From Bradyrhizobium sp. C9 (GTDB lineage Bacteria > Pseudomonadota > Alphaproteobacteria > Rhizobiales > Xanthobacteraceae), in the NCBI RefSeq assembly GCF_002532045.1, contig NZ_NWTG01000002.1:124001-188000 (forward strand): a DNA stretch of 64,000 bases, written 5' to 3'. This document shows, piece by piece, positions 8,220 to 17,009 of this stretch. A program made the translations under genes and the position numbers. A model generated the notes under the pieces. That model was not told the origin of the DNA. It saw nothing but the letters and a program-made list of their open reading frames with translations, and did not search any database. Position 1 is the first letter of the stretch. The number at the start of each line of letters is the position of its first letter.

Positions 8220-11200
8220 TCAGAGATGAAAGTCGGCGACGGTCTGATAGGGCGTTCCTGCCGGCAGCCCGAGGAACAGGTACTGCATGCCATATTGTCC
8301 GGCAAACGCCGACGCCACGGTGTCCATGATGACGTGACCACCCAGATCCAGATGCAGTTCCGGGCGGGTGATCGACCCGAGCGTGTAGGCAGGCGCGATG
8401 GTTTCGTTGACGTGCAGCGCGTCGAAAGCGGCAGACACCGCCGACAGCGAGGCCGCATTGTCGGCCAGGTCGACGACGCTGGCGCCATTGGCGGCGAAGC
8501 CGGTCACGGAGAGCGACGCGGCACGATTCGTCGACGACACGATGTGGTCGAACACCAGCTTCGAGGGATCGCCGAGCAGCGCCGTCGCCGCGGCATCGTA
8601 GATCGCGCTGCCGCCGTCGTTCAGCGTCAGCAGCGGCGTGCCGCTGACGACGTGAACCGCCTCGTTGAAGCCGACCGTCAGTTGCACCAGCGAGCCCGTC
8701 GCCGCAACGCCTCCGGACGGGGTTGCCGTGATTCCGGTGAGATGAGGCGCAACGGTGTCGAGGGTAAAGGTCAGGCTCGACGATGCGCTGACATTGCCGG
8801 CGGCGTCGACCTCCTGCACAGTCACGGTGTGCACCCCATCGGTTGTGAAGACCGGCGCCATCGCCGAGAAGCTCGACGCGCCGTCGGCCTTGAAGCGCAG
8901 CGTGTCGGCGGCATCCGACCTGGTGTAGTCGATCAGCGGGTTGCTGGTGATGTGGTCGGCACCCGAGAAGCCGGTGTCCTGGTGCAGCGAAAGCAGCGGC
9001 GCCGCCGGCGGCTTGGTGTCGCCGGTGAAGTTGACCGCGTTGCTCGCACCACCGGCATTGCCGGCGATGTCGGTGTAACTCGACACGGTGACAGACAGAT
9101 CGGCCGACAGATGGTCAGTGACATCGGCCGTGAAGACCGCGGTGTAGATGTCATGACCGGCGCCGTTGACGCCGACATGGACGAGGCTGCCGAGCAGTCC
9201 GCCATGGACGGCGATATCGCCGAGGCCGAAGCCCGCGACCGCCTCCGAGAAGGTAAACGTCATCAACGCCGCGTCGCCCGCGTGCAGCACGGTATGGTCG
9301 GCTGCGACCGACACCGTCGGCGAATGCGTGTCGCCGCCGATCGTGGCGGTATTGCTCGCCGCGCCGGCATTGCCGGCGTCATCGGTATAGCTCAAACCCG
9401 TGATCCGGATCGAACCCGCCAGCACATCGTTGATATCGGGCGCAAAGGTCGCGGTGTAGACGTCCTGGCCTGACACGTTGAGCCCGACATGGACCAGATT
9501 GGTCAGCACGCCGCCGGCGACGACGGTATCGCCGAGCGTGAAGCCTGTGACATGCTCGGAGAAGGTGAAGGTGACAACCGAGTTCTGGCCAGCCAGCAGC
9601 GTGCTCGGGCTCGCTGCGACCGACACCGTCGGCGCCTTGGTGTCGCCGGCGAAACTGATGGAGTTGCTTGCCGCACCGGCATTGCCGGCGACGTCGGTAT
9701 AGCTCCATGCCGTGACCTGCACCGAGCCTGCCTCGGCGTTGCTCTCGTCCGGCGTGAAGATTGCGGTGTAGACGTCCTGACCCGACGCGTTGACGCCGAC
9801 ATGGACCAGATGGCCCAGCGCCCCGCCCTGGACGGCGACGTCACCGAGCGCGAAGCTCGCAATCTGTTCGGAGAAGGTGAACGTCACCACCGCGGTCTGC
9901 CCTGCCAGCAGCGCGTTGCGGTCAGCCGCGATCGACACCGTCGGCGCCAGCGTATCGCCGCCGATCGTCGCGGTGTTGCTCGCCGCACCGGCATTGCCGG
10001 CCAGATCGCCGTAGCTGGACGCATTGACTTTCACCGAGCCGGTCTCGGTGTCGCTGACATCAGGCGTGAACGTCGCGGTGTAGACATCGTGACCGGAACT
10101 GTTGAGCCCGACATGCACGAGATGGCTCAGCGCGCCGCCATGGACGGTGGTGCCGCCGAGGGTGAAGTTCGCGACGGCCTCCGAGAAGGTGAAGGTCGCA
10201 ACCGAGAGGTCGCCGGCCAGCACTGCGTCCGGATTGAGCGTGACGGAGACGGTCGGCGCCAGCGTGTCGCCGGCGAAGGTCACCGTATTGCTGGCCGCGC
10301 CGGCATTGCCGGCCGTATCGCTATAACCGGACGCGTTGACCTGCACCGAGCCTGCTTCGGCGTTGCTGACATCCGGCGTGAAGGTCGCGGTGTAGATATC
10401 CTGGCCGGCGCTGTTGACGCCGACATGGACAAGGTTGCCCAGCGCGCCGCCGCTGACGCTGACATCGTCCAGCGCAAAGCTCGCGACGGCCTCGGAGAAT
10501 GTGAAGGTGACAGTTGACGTCTGACCTGCGAGCAGCGTGCCGTGGTCGGCCGAAACCGCCACTGTCGGCGCCTTGGTGTCGCCGCTGAAGTTGATCGTGT
10601 TGCTCGACGAGCCGGAATTGCCGGCGACGTCGGTATAGCTCGACACGTTGACCTGCACCGAACCCGTTTCAGTATTGCTGACATCGGGTGTGAAGGTAGC
10701 GGTATAGACGTCATGGCCGGCCCCATCGATGCCGACATGAGTGAGGTTGCCCAGCGTACCGCCGCTGACGGCGACATCGCCCAGCCCGAAGCCGGCGACG
10801 GCCTCCGAGAAGGTGAAGGTGACGAGCGCGTGATCGCCGGCGGTGAGCGTGCTGTGGTCGGTGGCGACCTGCACCGTCGGCGCCTTGGTGTCGCCTGTGA
10901 ATGTAATCGCGCTGCTTGGCCCGCCGGGATTGCCGGCGATGTCGGTATAGCTCGACGCGTTGACCAACACCGAGCCCGCCTCGGTGTTGGTCACATCGGG
11001 TGTGAATGTCGCCGTGTAGACGTCCTGGTGCGCGCCGTTGAGGCCGACATGGACGAGGTTGCTCAGCGCACCGCCGCTTACGGTGGTATCGGTCAGCACG
11101 AAGCCTGCGACGGCCTCGGAGAAGGTGAAGGTGACGGTCGAGGTCTGTCCGGCAAGCAGCGAGGTCGGGGCCGCCGCAACCGACACGGTCGGCGCGACCG

Positions 11201-14200
11201 CGTCGATCACCAGATGCAGATCGGTCGCCGCATGGGTGACGTCGGCATCCTGGCCGCCGGGATCCTTGATGGTGCCGCCGTTGAGTGACAGGCTCTGCAC
11301 CTGCAGATCTGACGTGCTGTCGCCGGCCTGCACGGTGTAGCTGAACACCAGCGCCAGCGAGCCGCTGCCGCTGACATAGCTCGCGACCTTGCCGTCACTG
11401 AGCAGCAGCTCCGGTACACCGGTCACGCTCACCGTGTTGCTGAAAATCACTGATATGGTGACGACCTTGCCGGTGTTCAGCGTCGTGAGATGACCTGTGG
11501 TGTCAGCCGTGATCGATGCGATGCTCGCCTGAGACCTGAGCTCGAGATGCGGCGAGGCCGAGCCGTCGGAGCCGAGGCTCAACGAGTTGGCGGTGGCGCC
11601 CGCGCCAAAGCTCAGATGCAGCGAGGCGAGCGTCACCCCGCCACTGCTCTTCACCACGAGCACGCCGTTCGCATAGGACAGCGTGGCCGTTGCGTCATAG
11701 GCGATGTTGCCGAAGTCGATCGTATCGCCGCCGGAAAAGCCTGAGATTGAGGTGCCGAACGACGCCCCGGAGAATGCCGCGGCATCGAGCACGAGCTTCT
11801 CGGTGCTGCCGTCGGTGAAGGCGATCGCGCCGGTGCCCGCCGCGCCGCTCGCCGCGACCTCGAGGGTGGAGCCCTTGATGACGGTGCCGCCCGAATAGGT
11901 GTTGTGCGCCGACAGCACCAGCCGGCCGCCGCCGGTCACCTCGACATCGCCCGGGCTCGCGCCATCGGAGATGACGCCGCTCTGGGTGACGGTCTCGCCG
12001 GCTGCGATATTGAAGACCGGATCGCCCGAGACCGTGATGTTGCGGGTGTGCGTGAAGCCGTCGGTGAAGCTGATGCCGGTGCCGTCGCCCAGCGTCAGCG
12101 TGTTGGTGAGCGCGCCGAGATTGACGTTGGCGGAGATCGATACCCTTGTGCCGGCGCCGCTGAGTGCGGTGTTGCCCGTATAGCTGTTGTTGCCGCCGAG
12201 AATGACGGTGCCGCCACCGCTGATGACGAGGCCGCCGACGCCGGCATTGGCGCCGGTGCCGCCATTGCCGCTCTGGTCCGCGATGTCGTTGGCGACCGTC
12301 AGCGTCTGACCGCTGGCTGGCGTGAAACTGAGGTTGCTGTTGCCCTGGATGAAGATGCCGGACCCGATGCCCGAGCCGCTGGCCTGTCCGATGCCATTGG
12401 TGCCGCCGGCGACGGCATTGAAGCCCGAATCGTTTGACAGCGAACCGCTCTTGATGGTCAACGAGCCGCCCTGCTGAACAAAGACGGCGCCACCCGCGCC
12501 AAGCCCGCCGCCACCACCCGGCGCGCCGTTGCCGTTGGTGCCGCCATTGCCGGCGCCGAAGCCGCCCATCGCGCCGATGCCGCCGCCGCCGCCGAAGCCG
12601 CCATTGCCGCCGTAGCCACCGCCGCCGCCAAAGCCGCCATTGCCGCCATAGCCGCCGCCACCGCCGTAACCGCCATGGCCGCCAGCAGCCCCGTTGCCGC
12701 CGCCGACTCCGCCGCCCGGCCCGTAGGGAGCGCGGGCGCTGTCGCTGATCCAACCCGCGGCGCCGCCGCCGCCGCCATTGGCGCCGCCTGCTCCGCCATA
12801 CCAGTAAAGCTCGGTCCCACCACCGATCGAGATCAGGTAACCGTCGCTGCCTTTGCCGCCTCCGGCGGCGTTGGGGATGATGCCTGGTGAACCGCTTCTA
12901 AAGAGATCGCTGTCGGCGCCCTGCGCGCCAAGGCCGATCCCGCCGCCGCCGCTGCTTCCGCCGCGTCCGCCCATCCCGCCGCCACCGCCGAGGCCGTAGT
13001 TGTAGGCCATACTGCCAGTGCCGCCGGCACCGCCGTTGCCGCCGATCGCGGCGCTGTTGTGGAAGGTGACGTTATCGATCGTAGCGCTGCCGTTCGAGGA
13101 GACGAACAGCGCGCCGCCGAGCCCGGCCCCGCCGCCACCGCCGCCGCGGATCACACCGCCGCCCGCCGCCACCGTGTTCTGGATGTTCAGGTTCTCGAGA
13201 TTGACGTTACCGGCATAGACGAAGAAACCGCGCTGCGCGCTGAGACCGTCGATCGTATAGGTGCCGCCGTGACCGTCGCTGCCGTTGATCGTAACGCTCG
13301 ACCCGCTCAGCAGATTGAGCGCGTACAGTTCCGACGTCAGGCTGAAGTTGGCGGTGACATTGATCGTGTAGTTGGCATTCGACGCAGCGTTCTGCCCGCC
13401 GGAATCCATCTGCAGAATCGCCGCGTTGAGCTCGGTGACGTTGGAGACGTTGAACACGCGCGTCGAGACGATCTGGACGATCGTTCCGCCGTTGGCATCC
13501 TGAGAGAGCTGAAAGCGAGTGCCGCCGTCGAGCCCGGTCACGGTTAGCGTATCGGTCGTGGTACCGTTCGAGATCGAGAGCGTGTTGCCGGAGAGGCTGA
13601 CGGTGTTGAGCGAGGGATTCTGGGTGTTGTACGCCAACCCAGTCAGGTCGATCTTCTGGCCGGGATTGAAGTTCGAGATGCTGTTGGTGAACGCGTTGCC
13701 GGTCAGCGCGGCGTTGTCGATCTTCAGCGTGCCGCCGAGGCCTGTCGTGAACGAGATGTTGCCGGTGCCGGCGGCGCCGTAGGTCGTGAGCCAGGCGGTG
13801 CCCGCGTAGATCGTCGTGCTGCCGTAGGTGTTGGCATGGCTGAGCACGAGCGTGCCGCCGCCATCGACACCGAGATTGCCGCCGCCGCTGATCAGGGCGG
13901 TGTCCGTGACGGTCGCGCCGGTCCCGACCGAAACAACCGAATTGCCGCCGACCACCATCGCGTCGTCAAACGTTCCGCTCGTCGTCAGCCCGAGGTGCCC
14001 GCCACTCAGGTTGAGCGTCCCGGTCAGCGCTGCGAGCTGACCCATGCCGACTTGCAATGTGCCGGCGCCCGACAGCGTGAACGTGCCGGAGCCACTGATC
14101 GAGCCAGTGTCGGCGATCGTGCCGGACGAAATATCGAAGGTGCCGCCATTGGCGGTGACCTGAATGTCGTGCGTGAAGGTGTAGCCGCCGGTCGTGGTCA

Positions 14201-15749
14201 GCATGCCGCCGTTGAGGATCAGCGCGCCGGCCGAGCCGCCGATGTTGTTGTCGGCCGTAATCGAGAGGGTGTTGCCACTGTCGATCTGCGTGCCGCCGAC
14301 ATAGCTGCTCGCACCTGTCAGCGTCAGCGTGCCGCCGCCGGAGACGATAAGCTTTCCCGTCGTGCCGCTGCCACTGATGCCGCGTTCGTCGGCGATCGAA
14401 TCGGCGATCGTCAGCGTGGTGACGGTTTGCAGGCCCTGGAAGACCGTGGAAACGGTGTGCGTCGGGGTGACGACCATCGTGCCCTGGATGAAGATGTCGC
14501 CATAGGCCGAGCCGTTGCCCGCGCCATTGGCGCCGGTGCCGCCGGTCTCGGTCGCGCCCGACAAAGTGCCGCCGATGACGGTCAGCTTGCCGCCCTGCTG
14601 AACGAAGATGTTGCCGCCCGCGCCTAACCCGCCGCCACCGCCGCCGGCGAGCGAGCCGTCGCCCGCGCCGAATCCGCCGCTGCCCAGCGTGCCGTTCGAA
14701 CCGCCGCCGCCACCGCCGAAGCCGCCATTGCCGCCGATATGCGCATATCCGCTGCCGTTGCCGGAGCCGCCGCCACCGCCGGCGAAACCACCATTGCCGC
14801 CACCATAGATGCCGCCGCCGCCACCGCCACCCATGCCGCCGGCGCCGCCATAACCGATGACGTTGCCCGACGGGCCGCCGCCAACCGAGTTGCCGCCGCC
14901 GATGCCGCCGCCGCCGATGCCGCCGCCGCCGCCACCGACACCGCCACCCCCACCGCCGCCGCTCGCGCCACCACTGGCATGCGCGCCGTAGCCGATGCCG
15001 CCATAATTGTCAGCGCCCTGGCCGCCGCCCGCCGCGCCTTCGATCGTCGCCGGCGTGCCGCCCGCGTTTTGCGCGCCGGTCGAGGGATGCTGGGTGTCAG
15101 AGCCGGCTTCGCTGTAACCGTTTCCGCCAATGCCGTGATAGCCGTAATAGTCCTGACCGCCGAAGCCGCCGCCACCACCGCCGCCACCATTGCCGCTGCC
15201 GCCGTCGGCACCGATGCCGCCGCCACCGCCGCCACCGCTGGCCGGATCGACCGCGCCGCCGTTACCGCCCTTGGCGGTGTTGCTGCCGAAATTGACGTTG
15301 TTGAGCGTGACGTCGGCGTTCTGCCCGACGAACAGGCCGCCGCCGAGGCCCGCACCGCCGCCGCCACCACCAACCCCGCCATTGCCGCCGCTTGCCACTG
15401 CATTGATGATGGTGAGGTTCTTGAACGTCACCGTGCCGGCGACGACGACGAAGCCTTGGTAACCGCGCGCGTCGATGACGTCGCTGAAGTCCTGGCCGCC
15501 GAGCTGATTGTTGTAGTCGGAGTTGCCGTCGAAGGTGAGCGTCGAGCCGTTCATCAGGTTGATGACCGGCAAATCGTCCAGCAGCTGCAGCGTGCGCGCA
15601 CCGGACGACAGCGAGAAGTTGATGACGTAATCGGTGTTAGCTGCGGCGAGTCCGCCGCCGACGCTGATCGCCGAAATCGCGTTGTAGAGCTGGGTGTAAT
15701 CGTGGACAGGATCGCTGGTCGTCAGCGTCAGAACAACGGGATTCGACAC
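8220..15749 (-). CDS. Giant Ig-like repeat / glycine-rich beta-repeat protein (adhesin-like)
   Basis: A 2509-residue protein. Start GTG at 15749 has GAGG six bases upstream. No signal peptide or membrane segment is visible. Residues 1-120 and about 760-860 are related modules, each followed by a glycine-rich tract (about 120-383 and 861-1090) of GG-N/G-GG repeats. After each tract come autotransporter-associated repeats, e.g. GGGTLTLTGASSYVGGT and GGGRLVLSAHNTYSGGT; I count four. Residues 1520-2247 are seven Ig-like repeats of exactly 104 residues, each starting PTV and holding TFTFSE. One or more Ig-like modules follow, then the end ...LGLPAGTPYQTVADFHL. No C-terminal beta barrel and no RTX nonapeptide array is seen. 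This is probably a surface or secreted adhesin or matrix protein; type I secretion is a guess, and no secretion genes are near. Confidence 0.9.
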   Translation of the reverse strand: MSNPVVLTLTTSDPVHDYTQLYNAISAISVGGGLAAANTDYVINFSLSSGARTLQLLDDLPVINLMNGSTLTFDGNSDYNNQLGGQDFSDVIDARGYQGFVVVAGTVTFKNLTIINAVASGGNGGVGGGGGGAGLGGGLFVGQNADVTLNNVNFGSNTAKGGNGGAVDPASGGGGGGGIGADGGSGNGGGGGGGGFGGQDYYGYHGIGGNGYSEAGSDTQHPSTGAQNAGGTPATIEGAAGGGQGADNYGGIGYGAHASGGASGGGGGGGVGGGGGGIGGGGIGGGNSVGGGPSGNVIGYGGAGGMGGGGGGGIYGGGNGGFAGGGGGSGNGSGYAHIGGNGGFGGGGGGSNGTLGSGGFGAGDGSLAGGGGGGLGAGGNIFVQQGGKLTVIGGTLSGATETGGTGANGAGNGSAYGDIFIQGTMVVTPTHTVSTVFQGLQTVTTLTIADSIADERGISGSGTTGKLIVSGGGTLTLTGASSYVGGTQIDSGNTLSITADNNIGGSAGALILNGGMLTTTGGYTFTHDIQVTANGGTFDISSGTIADTGSISGSGTFTLSGAGTLQVGMGQLAALTGTLNLSGGHLGLTTSGTFDDAMVVGGNSVVSVGTGATVTDTALISGGGNLGVDGGGTLVLSHANTYGSTTIYAGTAWLTTYGAAGTGNISFTTGLGGTLKIDNAALTGNAFTNSISNFNPGQKIDLTGLAYNTQNPSLNTVSLSGNTLSISNGTTTDTLTVTGLDGGTRFQLSQDANGGTIVQIVSTRVFNVSNVTELNAAILQMDSGGQNAASNANYTINVTANFSLTSELYALNLLSGSSVTINGSDGHGGTYTIDGLSAQRGFFVYAGNVNLENLNIQNTVAAGGGVIRGGGGGGAGLGGALFVSSNGSATIDNVTFHNSAAIGGNGGAGGTGSMAYNYGLGGGGGMGGRGGSSGGGGIGLGAQGADSDLFRSGSPGIIPNAAGGGKGSDGYLISIGGGTELYWYGGAGGANGGGGGAAGWISDSARAPYGPGGGVGGGNGAAGGHGGYGGGGGYGGNGGFGGGGGYGGNGGFGGGGGIGAMGGFGAGNGGTNGNGAPGGGGGLGAGGAVFVQQGGSLTIKSGSLSNDSGFNAVAGGTNGIGQASGSGIGSGIFIQGNSNLSFTPASGQTLTVANDIADQSGNGGTGANAGVGGLVISGGGTVILGGNNSYTGNTALSGAGTRVSISANVNLGALTNTLTLGDGTGISFTDGFTHTRNITVSGDPVFNIAAGETVTQSGVISDGASPGDVEVTGGGRLVLSAHNTYSGGTVIKGSTLEVAASGAAGTGAIAFTDGSTEKLVLDAAAFSGASFGTSISGFSGGDTIDFGNIAYDATATLSYANGVLVVKSSGGVTLASLHLSFGAGATANSLSLGSDGSASPHLELRSQASIASITADTTGHLTTLNTGKVVTISVIFSNTVSVTGVPELLLSDGKVASYVSGSGSLALVFSYTVQAGDSTSDLQVQSLSLNGGTIKDPGGQDADVTHAATDLHLVIDAVAPTVSVAAAPTSLLAGQTSTVTFTFSEAVAGFVLTDTTVSGGALSNLVHVGLNGAHQDVYTATFTPDVTNTEAGSVLVNASSYTDIAGNPGGPSSAITFTGDTKAPTVQVATDHSTLTAGDHALVTFTFSEAVAGFGLGDVAVSGGTLGNLTHVGIDGAGHDVYTATFTPDVSNTETGSVQVNVSSYTDVAGNSGSSSNTINFSGDTKAPTVAVSADHGTLLAGQTSTVTFTFSEAVASFALDDVSVSGGALGNLVHVGVNSAGQDIYTATFTPDVSNAEAGSVQVNASGYSDTAGNAGAASNTVTFAGDTLAPTVSVTLNPDAVLAGDLSVATFTFSEAVANFTLGGTTVHGGALSHLVHVGLNSSGHDVYTATFTPDVSDTETGSVKVNASSYGDLAGNAGAASNTATIGGDTLAPTVSIAADRNALLAGQTAVVTFTFSEQIASFALGDVAVQGGALGHLVHVGVNASGQDVYTAIFTPDESNAEAGSVQVTAWSYTDVAGNAGAASNSISFAGDTKAPTVSVAASPSTLLAGQNSVVTFTFSEHVTGFTLGDTVVAGGVLTNLVHVGLNVSGQDVYTATFAPDINDVLAGSIRITGLSYTDDAGNAGAASNTATIGGDTHSPTVSVAADHTVLHAGDAALMTFTFSEAVAGFGLGDIAVHGGLLGSLVHVGVNGAGHDIYTAVFTADVTDHLSADLSVTVSSYTDIAGNAGGASNAVNFTGDTKPPAAPLLSLHQDTGFSGADHITSNPLIDYTRSDAADTLRFKADGASSFSAMAPVFTTDGVHTVTVQEVDAAGNVSASSSLTFTLDTVAPHLTGITATPSGGVAATGSLVQLTVGFNEAVHVVSGTPLLTLNDGGSAIYDAAATALLGDPSKLVFDHIVSSTNRAASLSVTGFAANGASVVDLADNAASLSAVSAAFDALHVNETIAPAYTLGSITRPELHLDLGGHVIMDTVASAFAGQYGMQYLFLGLPAGTPYQTVADFHL
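9009..11192 (-). repeat. Seven in-frame tandem repeats of 312 bp (Ig-like domains)
   Basis: Inside the giant gene the 312-bp unit (104 codons) recurs seven times without a length change: 7 x 312 = 2184 bp. Each unit encodes PTV, then LLAGQ-like, TFTFSEAV, HVG, DVYTATFTPDV, SYTD-AGN and GDT. Units differ by many substitutions, so the array is old or diversifying rather than a fresh duplication, while the strict length shows selection on domain size. Such arrays can gain or lose units by recombination. Confidence 0.93.
12480..13165 (-). repeat. Glycine-rich low-complexity tract, second module of the giant gene
   Basis: This segment encodes about residues 861-1090, dominated by GGxGGxGG with scattered Tyr, Phe and Asn. 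On the + strand it reads as runs of CCGCCGCCACCG and CCGCCATTGCCG. It parallels the tract at 14600-15400 and follows a related flanking module. Confidence 0.85.
14600..15400 (-). repeat. Glycine-rich low-complexity tract, first module of the giant gene
   Basis: This encodes about residues 120-383 of the giant protein, mostly Gly with Asn, Tyr, Phe and Ser in GGG-x repeats. The DNA is near-repetitive in triplets and prone to slippage and misassembly. Both glycine tracts are preceded by a module with GFVVVAG or GFFVYAG and then AGLGG-LFV, showing an internal duplication. Confidence 0.85.
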
Positions 15750-16175
15750 AAGGACCTCGGCAATATGCGTGAGCGACCGCGATTCGGCCGCTGTTTCAAA
15801 AAGTTTCTGATAGTTAGCTTGCGCCGCAAGTCATTGGCAATAATAACGAATTCTCATTCCGCGCACGGAGTTGCGATGGTCAATCGGTAAGGTTGACGGG
15901 CGTTGCGGATCGCGCTGCGCGCAATCCGACGGCCATCGTCGCCACGGCAAGGGACATAGACGACGTGCTCGTCCCATCGCGCGCACGCATTGATGTGAAA
16001 CCGGCAACACGTCGCTGCGCGCATTGAGAAGCGCCGCAGAGAAATTGTTCGCCGAATCAATGTGCCCCGTCGATGCGGCCTCGCTTCGCCTGTGGCTCCG
16101 AGGCGATCTTTCCGTCAGACTGTCACTGTCGGCGACCGCGCTCCGAACGGAGCATGCCGGAGTGACGAGTGCGAC
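15750..16175. other. Divergent intergenic region upstream of the giant gene and the SNase-fold gene
   Basis: No convincing gene is present. The part next to the giant gene is AT-richer than its surroundings. It contains a perfect 13-bp inverted repeat CTTGCGCCGCAAG (15818-15830) and a Fur-box-like stretch read on the minus strand, AATGAGAATTCGTTATTATT (15839-15858). Both lie 70-110 bases upstream of the giant gene start. I could not assign confident -35/-10 boxes. Confidence 0.5.
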
Positions 16176-16970
16176 ATGACACCTCCACGCGCTAGAGCAT
16201 TGCAACGCCGCCCGCGGGCGATGACGATGACAGCGTGCGCGCTTGCGATCGTCGCCTGCATCGGACGCGCCGAAGCGGCCGGATGCAATTTCGAGATTCA
16301 GGGCGAAGGTCGCGTCGCCGCTGTGGTCGATGCCCGCAGCCTGCGGCTCGACGACGGCCGTGAGGTCAAGCTCGCCGGCATCGAGGTGGCGGACCGGGCG
16401 AAGGCCACCGCGGCGCTGTCGGCGCTACTTGTCGGCCACGAGGTAACGCTGCGCGGGCCGGACGACACGCCGGATCGCTACGGCCGCCAGCCGGCCTACG
16501 CATTCCTCGAGGGCCACGAGCTCCCCGCCCAGAGCGAGCTGCTGCGCCAGGGCCTCGCGCTGGTGTCGTCCGAGATCGCCGACAAGGACTGTGTCAGCAC
16601 GCTGATGGCGGCGGAGGCCGAGGCACGGGCCGCCCGATCGGGAACCTGGGCCGAGTCCACGGTCATAAAAAACGCCGAAAGTCCGGACGATATTTTGGCC
16701 GGGATCGGGCGCTTTGCGGTGGTCGAGGGCCGGGTTTTGTCGGTGCGCCAGGCAGGGGCGACGACCTATCTGAATTTCGGCCGAAACTGGACACGGGACT
16801 TTGCTCTGACTATTTCAAGGCGCATAGTCCCTGCGTTCGAGGCGGCCGGGCTTGCGCCCAAGTCTCTGGAAAATCGTAGGATTCGTGTCCGAGGCTGGGT
16901 GGAAGCACGACGTGGGCCGCGAATCGAATTGCTCCGGGTGGGGCAGATTGAAGTGCTCGGCGGGAACTAG
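16176..16970 (+). CDS. Secreted SNase-fold (thermonuclease-like) protein
   Basis: About 264 residues. The hydrophobic stretch TACALAIVACIGRAEAA is an export signal. A later ATG at 16221 would give a tighter signal peptide; 16176 is used here as the longer plausible start. The mature part begins with an SNase-like OB fold: RVAAVVDARSLRLDDGREVKLAGIEV, and later DRYGRQPAYAFL. In active nucleases the first motif is usually RLxGIDxPE; here it reads KLAGIEVADR, so the equivalents of catalytic Arg35 and Glu43 look changed while the Arg of DRYGR remains. The last third is a second beta domain. It lies 39 bases before an M48 protease gene and may share its envelope role. Nuclease activity is doubtful. 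Confidence 0.8.
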   Translation: MTPPRARALQRRPRAMTMTACALAIVACIGRAEAAGCNFEIQGEGRVAAVVDARSLRLDDGREVKLAGIEVADRAKATAALSALLVGHEVTLRGPDDTPDRYGRQPAYAFLEGHELPAQSELLRQGLALVSSEIADKDCVSTLMAAEAEARAARSGTWAESTVIKNAESPDDILAGIGRFAVVEGRVLSVRQAGATTYLNFGRNWTRDFALTISRRIVPAFEAAGLAPKSLENRRIRVRGWVEARRGPRIELLRVGQIEVLGGN

Positions 16971-17009
16971 GGGGCCCCACAGGCCACGGCCCGGCCAGCT
17001 ACGGACAAT

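Noticed and set aside
9009..11192. Regularly spaced repeats considered as a CRISPR array
   Set aside because: The 312-bp unit is in frame, diverged and encodes Ig-like domains; there are no short identical repeats with unique spacers and no cas genes.
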